In this document: piece by piece, positions 57,139 to 64,000 of the stretch
Numbering within the stretch: position 1 is the stretch's first letter
Layout: the number at the start of each line of letters is the position of its first letter
Origin: Porphyra umbilicalis
Taxonomy: Eukaryota; Rhodophyta; Bangiophyceae; Bangiales; Bangiaceae
Reading direction: 5' to 3'
Assembly: GCA_002049455.2 (NCBI GenBank)
Contig: KV918864.1
Location: 164,759 to 228,758, forward strand
Length of the DNA stretch: 64,000 nt
Made by a program: the position numbers and the translations under genes
Notes under the pieces: model-generated
The model's database searches: none
Seen by the model: only the letters and a program-made list of their open reading frames with translations
Told to the model about the DNA's origin: nothing

Positions 57139-57436
57139 GGCAACTCGCGGCACACATGCAGGCTGCAGGGAGCGCGGTAGGGAGGAGGGAGAGGGGAGCG
57201 AGGGGGGGAGGGGGGGGGGCAAGGTGCGGTAAGTGTTTGAAAGAAAGGAGAAGGGGGGGCAACGCACGAGAGGGCGGGGGGCAGGGTCGCTTCGACGCCG
57301 ACGACCAAGCCAAGCACTTGGGATAGAAGGCACAGTCAACGGCCAAGTCGCCTTTGCCGTGCGCGGCCGATCGAGTGGCCGTGGGTCAGCAGCGAACTGG
57401 CCTGACCAAGTGGCAAACAGCACACGGCGCGTGCAC

Positions 57437-57555
57437 GGGGGGGTCATATGCACCCGAAACGAACGCCCTGAAGGGCGGGGGGGGCCATATGCATACGAAA
57501 CAAACATCCTGAAGGGGGGGGGGGGCCATATGCATGCGAAACAAACACCCTGAAG
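57437..57555. repeat. 41-bp tandem repeat, three units, near the right end of the 21-kb element
   Basis: CATATGCA followed by CGAAAC and CCTGAAG recurs with CATATG at 57445, 57486 and 57527. G runs separate the units. The block lies 120 bp inside the right terminal repeat and upstream of the unknown gene, so it could be a transposase-binding or promoter region. Confidence 0.85.
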
Positions 57556-57570
57556 CTGCAGGAATACACA

Positions 57571-57672
57571 CATCCTATTGGTCCCTCAGCCTTCGTGATG
57601 TGGTCTTGCCTTCGTGATCTGGCATGACCACATCACGAAGGCTGTGACCACATCACGAAGGCTGTGGTTTCC
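57571..57672 (-). repeat. Right terminal inverted repeat of the 21-kb element
   Basis: Reversed, it starts GGAAACCACAGCCTTCG like the left end, then has two CCTTCGTGATGTGG units and the reversed form CCAGATCACGAAGGC, and ends with ACCAATAGGA where the left end has ACCAATCAGG. Inner stem: AGCCTTCGTGATGTGGTC pairs perfectly with GACCACATCACGAAGGCT. Confidence 0.85.
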
Positions 57673-57686
57673 ACCTCACCCGCTAG

Positions 57687-57893
57687 ATGGCGTCAGCAAC
57701 CGCCGACGCGCCGCCGCAACAGAAGCCGGCGCGCCGGCACGATCACCCGCGGGTCATCGTGGGCGCTTCGAACCCCGGCAGTCGCTGCGCGCGGTTGCCG
57801 CGCGCAACTTGGCGCGGTGGGGGGGGGCAGGGGGGCAGGCGCCGTCCGGGCCCTACGACCCCTGTGGCGGGACAGTCCTTCTCAGCCACGTAA
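57687..57893 (+). CDS. Possible host ORF abutting the 21-kb element, 68 residues
   Basis: An ATG 15 bp outside the element opens a high-GC frame (ASATADAPPQQKPARRHDHP) that passes a G run and stops at 57893. Composition resembles the host-like sequence on the left flank, so this may be part of a gene split by the insertion, but the two flanking frames do not join in an obvious way. No family is recognised. Confidence 0.2.
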   Translation: MASATADAPPQQKPARRHDHPRVIVGASNPGSRCARLPRATWRGGGGQGGRRRPGPTTPVAGQSFSAT

Positions 57894-57899
57894 CTCCAT

Positions 57900-59887
57900 T
57901 CGCTTTCAGCATCATCGCGACCCTTGCAACACTGACACGCCCTCAGATCCCTGAGGACACGAATGCAGACTGCCACCTCTGAAACGGAGAGTAAGTCCCT
58001 TGATCTAAGTATATGTGTGCATCACTACACTTTGAGAGCACCCTGTCCTAAAGGCCAGGGAAATTGGGGGATCAGCAATAGTACTTGGAACAGGGCCCTG
58101 TTCCACGCCCTAGGGCGACGCAGCGAGCAAGCCACCCCCACCGCCTTTTCCAAACGAAGCGTACAGTAGCGGCGCGCCCACGCCTCGGCGCAACCCATGG
58201 GGGTCTGGCTCCGTTGTGCCAATTGCTCACCAGAAGGGGTGCGTGCTCGGCAAAAATTCGGGCGGGCGACCAACGAGCATCATCTCTCAATTGCGCTTGA
58301 TCGGAGGGCACGAGGCCACGCACCATCGGGAGTTGTACGTACTTGCAACACGGGGGGCACCCCGAAGGCCATCCGCTGCGTAGCGGCGGCCGACGCGGAC
58401 CGCGCGTCGGCGGCCGCCCGCCAGACGCACCCCGGGACGGATGTCTCGACGACTGACCCGCCGGGCGCCGAGCGTTTACAGCCCCGGGGGCGTCCCACCG
58501 AGCCGCCACGCTTGCACGGCCGCCGCCCGCCGGGGCAGCCACACCCCGTCGTGCGAATCTTGACCCCACCCGGCGGGGGCACTCCAACGACGGACGACCG
58601 ACACTGGGCGGTGCGCCCCCCACGGTGGGTGGGGACCCCGACGACGCACCGGGCGCCTCGGCCCGCCCGCGCGTGTGTGCCGTGTGTGCGGGGGCCCGCC
58701 CCATGGATTCCTGCTGCAGCGTCGGCGCGGCACCCGCCCCACCGACCAGCGGCGGTCGCCAGCCGCGTCGCCCACACCCCGCCGGGCGCGTCAACGCGGG
58801 GGCGCCGTTGCCGCGCCCCTGCCCCCCGCAGCTGTAATTGTCCGTGCGGCGTGTGCCCCCGCCCTCGCGCCCACCCGCACGCTGGGACCCGTCCACACGG
58901 ACGGCGGAGCGGGCCGCCACGGCCACGGCACCCGCAGCGTCTACCAGTGGGGCTGCGGCTGCCGACGCCGCCAGCCGTCCAATCCGCCACGCGGACGGCC
59001 GCCGCCGCGGTCCGCCCGTCGCCCCCCGCCGCCCGCGCGTCTGTATTCCGGCGGGCGGCCACGCGGGCGCGGCCGCCACGTACGGACGGTGGCAACTCCC
59101 CCCCCCCGCGCCCCGCGCCTCGTGCCTACGTTGCGCGGCGGGAGGCAGCGAGGCACACGCACGCGTCGCCGCCGCCCCGCCTTTCCGCGTGCGCCCGCCG
59201 CATGGCGCGCCGGCGCCGACGCGGCGGCCGGCGGGGCGTCTGCCGCCACGCGGCCCCACGACAGCGTGTAAGCGGTCGGCGGTCCACACCGGCGGCGTCT
59301 GACGCGCGGGCGGTGCCCCCTCGCGCGGCCGGTGGCCGGCGGGTCGGCGACGCGCGCGCCCCCCCCCCTCCATCCCACCCCCCAACGCCCCTGCCCCTGT
59401 GCCCGATCGGCCCCCCCCCCCCCCCCACGCTCCCCCGCACGGCACGGGTGGTGGTCGCGTTGCCGCCCGCGTTTCCCCCCCCCCCCCGCCCGCCCTCCCC
59501 CCCGGCCGACGCAGCGGGCGGCGGCAGCGGCACGACCCGCGGCGTGTGTCACACCCCCCCCCCCCCCGCACCGCACCGCGCCGCCCGCCCCCGCCACCGG
59601 TGGGTGGGGCGGGAACCGTCGCCGCCGCCCGTCGCACGCCGCCGCCGCGCCGCGCCCCCGTCGCGGTGCCCCCCGCCCGCGTGGCGAGCCGACGCCGTCG
59701 AGCGCACGCCCCCCCCCGCGCCGCCGCTCCCCCCCCGTCCGAGTCGACGCCCCGCGGTGTCGTGCGCGCCGCTGCCGGCGGCGGCCCCCCTCCCGCGGGC
59801 GCCACACCCCCCCCTCCGCCGCCGTGTCGATCCGCGCCGCCCGTGGTGGGTGGTGCACCCCCCCCACACCCCGACACAACCCCCGCC
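57900..59887. other. Host-type GC-rich stretch, possible ORF at 58838-59302
   Basis: GC-rich with long C runs (for example near 59408 and 59555). One plus-strand frame, 58838-59302, looks more protein-like than the others (Ala-rich, with GRWQLPPPAPRASCLRCAAG) and has high GC3, but frames on both strands are open. An 18-bp perfect palindrome GGAACAGGGCCCTGTTCC lies at 58087-58104. No gene is assigned. Confidence 0.25.
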
Positions 59888-59921
59888 ATGGGGCGCCGTC
59901 GGGGAGCACGCCGATCGGCGG

Positions 59922-59955
<34 letters not shown>

Positions 59956-60106
59956 TGCGGCCGCCGCCCTCCTCGCGGTCGCCGTCGGCGGGGGGTTGGT
60001 GGGGGCGGCGGCGGTGGCGCCGCCGCCGCCGCCGCCGGCGGGGTGGCCCCCCGCCGCCCCCGTCAACCGCCAGGTGGTTATCGTTGTGCAGACGCCGACG
60101 CCCGGC

Positions 60107-60148
<42 letters not shown>

Positions 60149-61277
60149 ACGCCGGCGCCGGCGCCGCCCCCCCCCCGCCGCCGCCGCCGCCGACGCCGTC
60201 GCCCGCCCCGCCGACGCCGACGCCGGCGCCGCCGACGCCGTCGCCCGGCGTGACGCCCGCCCCGGCGGGGCCGTCGCCGACGCCCGGTGCGGGGGCCACC
60301 CCCGCCCCGTCGCCGCCGTCCCCGTCGCCGGCGGGGGCCCCCCGGGGGGTGGAGTTTGACGGCGCCGGCGACGGAGGCGGGGGGGACGACCTCGGCGCCA
60401 TCATCGGCGGCACCGTCGGCGGCGCCGTCGCCCTCACCGCCCTCGCGCTCCTGTGCTGCGTGCTGATCCGCCGCAAGGGCGCCAAGGGGGGCCCGGCGCC
60501 AGACCCGTCCGACGTGCGGGATACGGCGTCGACGGGTCGGTCGGGGGCGGGGGGGCGCCGGGCGGCGGCGACGGCGTCGATCTGGAAGCCGACTACCCGC
60601 CCCCCGCCGACGCGGGCGGCGGCGGGATGGACACCTGGTCCCGCGCCGACGCGGCCGCCGCCGCCGCCGCCGCGGGCGCCGGGGCGGCGGGGGCGTTGGC
60701 GGTCGCCGCCACGCGCGACGCGGGGAGCGACGGTGGGTCCGAGGCGGGGGGCCCCCCGAGTGGCGGCGCCCTGGGCGGCGGCGGCGGCGGCGGGGCCGAC
60801 GCCCGCGCCTCTGACGCGTCGACCGACGGCGGGGGCGGCGGGCGGGTGATTGTGTCGGCGCTGTCGGGCCAGTCCAACGTCTCGGCCGCCTCCTTTGACT
60901 ACATTATGGGCGCGGGGCCGGCGATGAGCAAGAGCCACGGGCGGCGGCTGCGTGAGTCCCTCGCCGCGGGCGCGGCGGGGGACCCGGCGGCGGTCCTCGG
61001 CGCGGGCGCGCCGTCGGCCAAGAGCCTCCTCTCCGCCTCCGAGTCGTCGGGGGAGGGGGGGGCGGCTGCCGCCGCGGTGGCGGCGGCGGCTGCCGCCGCT
61101 GCTGCCGAGGAGAGCGACGAGGGCGCGACGGGGCTGGTGGCTGCGGCGTCTGCGGGCACGAGCGCCCGGTCGACCAGTGATGGTGGCAGCGAGGGGGAGG
61201 TGGCGGACGTGCCGCCGCTGACGGCGGCGGCGGCGGCGGCAAGGGAAACCGTTGGCGCGACGGGGGGGGGGGTGTAG
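59888..61277 (+). CDS. Probable type I membrane protein: signal peptide, Pro-rich ectodomain, one TM, Ala/Ser/Gly-rich tail
   Basis: The ATG at 59888 is in a near-ideal context (CCGCCATGG). An Arg-rich start, an Ala run and LLAVAVGGGLVGAAAV form a signal peptide. A proline-rich, Thr/Pro-repeat ectodomain follows. At the 10-base C run near 60170 the sensible reading moves frame and gives PTPSPAPPTPTPAPP repeats, then DDLGAIIGGTVGGAVALTAL, LALLCCVLIRRKGAK, a clear TM with a basic stop-transfer. Near the G run at about 60545 it moves again to a tail (residues with GVDLEADYPPP and SALSGQSNVSAASFDYIMG) ending at 61277. Both shifts fall on homopolymers, so miscounted bases or small introns are likely. 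Overall layout resembles algal or plant Pro-rich cell-wall-associated membrane proteins; no named family. Confidence 0.55.
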
Positions 61278-62109
61278 CCGCTGCCCGGGGGGGGGGGGGG
61301 AGGTGGGCGGCCGGCGGTGCCGGGGGTGGGGTGGTGGGGCGCGCGCGCTGACTATTTTGGTCCCCCGGCGGTGGGGGGCGTTTTCTTTTTTTTTTTTTTT
61401 TGACTGGCCGGGCCGAGTGGCGGCGCTGGGCGGCGCCCGTCGCCCTCTTTTCGGGAGGGGGGGGGGCGCGCGCCGCCGTCGGGTGTAGCAACAGATCGTT
61501 TTGTTTGGTTTTGACGCGCGCCCCGCGGCCTCGGCCGGCGGGGTGTCAGAGCGGGCCGATCGGGGTCGTCTGGGTGGCGTCTGCCGTGTTGTGGTCCTCC
61601 TCGATATGACCTTTTCCCTCCCTTGGAGGATCACGTTGCTTTTGCACCTTGCAGCACTCTGTGCTGCCATGGAACGCCATTGGGAACCTCGCTACGAGCG
61701 AGGATGCCGCCGCTGGCTCGTGTTGCTGCCGCCAGAGACGGATTCCGGTGGGGCTCGCCGCGCGCGCTTGTGAAAATCCGGCACGGGCGCCCCCGCGTGG
61801 ACTTGACCCATGCATTGATCCAGACGCCACGCGCGCAGCGACCAGACCAAACGGCGGCTCCTGTTCCGTCGGGGCGGATCCCGCCCGCAGCCGCGTCAAA
61901 GTCGATCTGTGCCCGCGACTCTGCGCCGCGGCGGCCGCCCCCACCCGCGTCGTCGCCGCGCCGCGCCGCGCCGTGGTGGTGGCGGCGAGCGGGCGGGAGG
62001 CGCCCTCTCCTCCCCCCCCCCCCCACCCCCCCGGGGCTCCGTCCCACGCCTGTCACCCCCCCCCCCCCTCCCCCTCAACCATGCCCCCCCCGGCAGAGAC
62101 GCGCCCGCC
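61278..62109. other. Intergenic region with a T run and two short hairpins
   Basis: A T run lies at about 61386-61401, about 110 bp after the upstream stop. Two 7-bp stems with 3-base loops follow: GCAGCAC/GTGCTGC (61651-61667) and CCTCGCT/AGCGAGG (61687-61703). This region precedes CPSF1 and may hold its promoter; no TATA is evident. Confidence 0.4.
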
Positions 62110-62268
62110 ATGCACGCGGTCGCGCGGACGGTGTGCCCCCCCTCGGCGTCACCGCCGCCGTCGCCGGCTGCTTTGACGCGGCCGTCACCCTCGCGGGCGT
62201 CTCCCACGCCCCCCCCCGAGGGGCCGACCCCCCCCGGCGGCGGCGGCGGCGCCACCGCCCCCACCACG

Positions 62269-62300
<32 letters not shown>

Positions 62301-64000
62301 GGTGGCCCCCCCCCCCCCTCCCCCTGGTACGTGGCGCTCCTCCGCCGCACCCACCTCGACTTGTACGTGCGGGCGGGGGGGCGCCTCCGCCACCTCGCCA
62401 CCGCGCCCCTAAACGCCGTCGTGACGGGCGCGGCGGCGGTGCGGGTGGCGCCCCGCCGGCACGTGCTGCTGCTCGCCCTGCCGGGCATGCGCCTCGCCGC
62501 CCTCGCGTGGCGCCCGGATGTGGGCGCCTGGGCGACCGTGCAGATTGTGCAGCTGACCGCCGCCCACCGGCGGGTGCCGGATGAGGATGAGGAGGGGGCC
62601 CCGGGGGGGGGGGGGGGGCGGCGCGGGCGGCGCGGGCGGGGGGGCGGGGGGCGTCGACCGCTGCCCCCGCCCGCCGCCGCCGCCGCTGCCGCCGCTGCGG
62701 TGCCGGTCGGGTCGGCCGCCGACCCGCTGCGGCGGGGGGGGGGGGGGGGGGGCGGCCGCCGCCGCCACCGCCGCCGCCGACGCTCGTGTCGGGGCACGTG
62801 GTCGACGGCTGTGAGGGGATGCTGGTGATTGACCCGGCGGGGCGGGTGGTGTGCTTCTTGGCCGACGCTGCCGGCACGCTGTTTGTGTTGCCGGTCGGCG
62901 GGCGGGATGAGGGGGGCGACGGCGCCGCGGCAGCGTCGGCGGCGTCCACCGCGGCGGCGGCGGCCGCCGCCGGCGGCGCCCCCTGTGGCGCCCCACCCAC
63001 CGCCGCCATGGGTGGCGCCACGAGCGGCGGCGGCGCCTTTGTCGTCTCTGCCGACGCGGTGGCGGCGGCGGCGGCGGGGGCCCCCCCCCCAACGACCACC
63101 CCCTCCGCAACGAGGACGTCTTTGCGGTGGACCTCCACGCCCTCGGCATCCGCAACGTGCGGTCGGCGGTCGTCCTCGCGGGCACCTTTGAGCCGACCGT
63201 CTTGCTCCTCTACGAGCCCAAACGCACGTGGGCGGGGCGGCTGGCGGCGGCGCGGGCGACGACCGCCGTCGCCGCCGTCGCGCTCGACGCCGCCGCCGCG
63301 GCGGGGGCGGTGTTGTGGACGCTCGACGGGCTGCCGTCAGACGCAGCGTCGGTGCACGCGGTGCCAGAGGGGGGGGGGGGGGGGGGCTCCTCCTCGCCCC
63401 GGGCGTCGCCCTCCACGTGCGCCACGGGGCGGTCGCGGGGGCGCTGTCGACCAACGTGTTTGGGGACGTGTGGGCGCGCGAGGCGCCGCCGCCGGTGCGC
63501 GACGCGACGCGGGCGGCCGAGTTGGTCGTGTCGCTCGACTTGGTCCGCGCCGCGTTTTTGGCGGTATGTGTGGGGGGGGTGGGGGAGGGGGGGGGGGGGG
63601 GCGCCGCGCCGGGCGGCGGGTGGCAGTGTGTGCCACCGCGCTCTTGCGGTGCGACTGTTGGTGCGCCCGTGTCGGCTCTGGGTGGGGTGGAGGGAGGCGG
63701 GTGACGTGACTAACGCTCTCGCTGCGGCTCTGCCCCCCCCCCCCGGCTCGCGTTGTGAGCCGCCTGCATTGTACTCGCTGCACACTTGTGGTTTGCCTAC
63801 CCCCCCCCCCGCAGGATGAAGAGAGTGACGGCCGCTGCACGGCCCTGCTGTCGCTCAAAGGCGGCGAGCTGTACATGCTGTCGGTCGGCGGCGCGGCGGC
63901 CATGGCCCTCACCCGCGTCGGCAGCACGGTCGTCACGTCGGTAGTGTTGCCGCTGCCCGGTGGGCGGTACGTCGTGCTGGCCTCCCGCCTCACCGACACG
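62110..64000 (+). CDS. Cleavage and polyadenylation specificity factor subunit 1 (CPSF160), N-terminal part, runs off the window
   Basis: CPSF160 is the large scaffold of the pre-mRNA 3' cleavage complex in the nucleus, built of beta-propellers. The ATG at 62110 starts MHAVARTVCPP, as in the family. Recognisable later blocks: WYVALLRRTHLDLYVRAGGR, LLLALPGMRLAALAWRPD, GCEGMLVIDPAGRVV, TFEPTVLLLYEPKRTWAGR, VLWTLDGLPSDAASVHAVPE, LLAPGVALHVRHGAVAGAL, then ALLSLKGGELYMLSVGG and GGRYVVLASRL. A 251-bp intron (63564-63814, GTATGTG...GCAG) is in phase. Between blocks the frame moves at the C7 run near 62135, in the G-rich 62600-62755 stretch, at the C run near 63086, and at the G run at 63369-63386. 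A working host gene is expected, so homopolymer length errors or unseen introns are the likely cause. About the first 500 codons are in the window. Confidence 0.85.

Larger units (their letters stand above)
36564..57672 (+). mobile_element. Giant KDZ-like DNA transposon, 21.1 kb, with helicase and large unknown protein
   Basis: The ends match in inverted orientation over about 80-100 bp (see the two terminal entries). The interior carries, left to right, a SWIM/Cys-cluster/DDE transposase of KDZ type (plus), about 7 kb of GC-rich repeat-bearing sequence, a PIF1-family helicase (plus), and an unrecognised protein of about 1,050 residues (minus). KDZ (Kyakuja-Dileera-Zisupton) elements are known as large transposons with long ends. 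A linked PIF1 helicase is not part of the standard description that I know, so co-transposition is inferred from location between the ends. A target duplication was not resolved: 36544-36556 and 57673-57686 share ACCTC...CCGCTAG but lie at unequal distances from the ends. Confidence 0.7.

Noticed and set aside
57139-57573. N-terminal extension of the large unknown protein
   Set aside because: It is read from the 41-bp tandem repeats and G runs; the ATG at 57138 begins the first sequence with normal composition.
36544-57686. Target-site duplication ACCTC...CCGCTAG of the giant element
   Set aside because: The two copies differ in length and lie 7 and 0 bases from the termini, so a true duplication is not shown; kept only as a possibility.
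58072-60066. Minus-strand frame of 664 residues
   Set aside because: Antisense to the well-supported signal-peptide gene start; Gly/Ala/Arg/Thr low complexity.
1-64000. rRNA, tRNA, CRISPR arrays, bacterial operons, reverse transcriptase genes, viral or toxin genes
   Set aside because: No such sequence or motif was recognised on either strand by reading; a short tRNA could be missed without a structure search.

Overview
The window reads as nuclear DNA of a GC-rich eukaryote. GT-AG introns interrupt several genes, there is no operon structure, and transposons of five eukaryotic groups make up more than half of the sequence. Long runs of G or C, alanine/arginine/proline-rich open frames in every phase, very high third-position GC and few introns would fit a bangiophyte red alga (Porphyra/Pyropia type). 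That assignment is inference; another GC-rich alga or protist is possible.

Layout. 1-8 kb: very GC-rich sequence with no recognisable gene. 8-16 kb: mixed sequence with a few unrecognised open frames, then a 130-bp TA-flanked MITE (15.9 kb). 16.73-22.07 kb: a PIF/Harbinger-like element with 52-bp inverted repeats; it holds an unrecognised proline-rich protein, a small membrane ORF, a transposase broken by one TAG, and a further repeat-rich ORF. 22.15-23.51 kb: a complete Tc1/mariner element with a full-length transposase that lacks the second catalytic Asp. 23.9-25.65 kb: an unrecognised, possibly broken Cys-containing gene. 26.56-30.3 and 30.33-34.05 kb: two neighbouring, same-orientation pogo/Tigger-like elements, the first with two in-frame stops, the second nearly intact. 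36.564-57.672 kb: one 21.1-kb element closed by matching, internally palindromic terminal inverted repeats. It carries a SWIM plus Cys-cluster KDZ-like transposase, a PIF1-family helicase, and a convergent gene for an unrecognised protein of about 1,050 residues, with 7 kb of GC-rich repeat-bearing filler between them. 57.7-64 kb: host sequence with a probable signal-peptide/single-TM protein and the 5' part of CPSF1 (CPSF160), which runs off the right edge.

How the parts interact. The elements have marked one another. The KDZ transposase frame is broken by a TACAGTA heptamer, the footprint expected when a TA-targeting, CAG-ended transposon leaves; all three TA-flanked families here end in CAG. 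The PIF1 helicase takes its last codons and stop from a copy of the same MITE family found at 15.9 kb. The most interesting candidate for a new system is the 21-kb element, a DDE transposon apparently travelling with a replication-type helicase and a large unknown partner protein.
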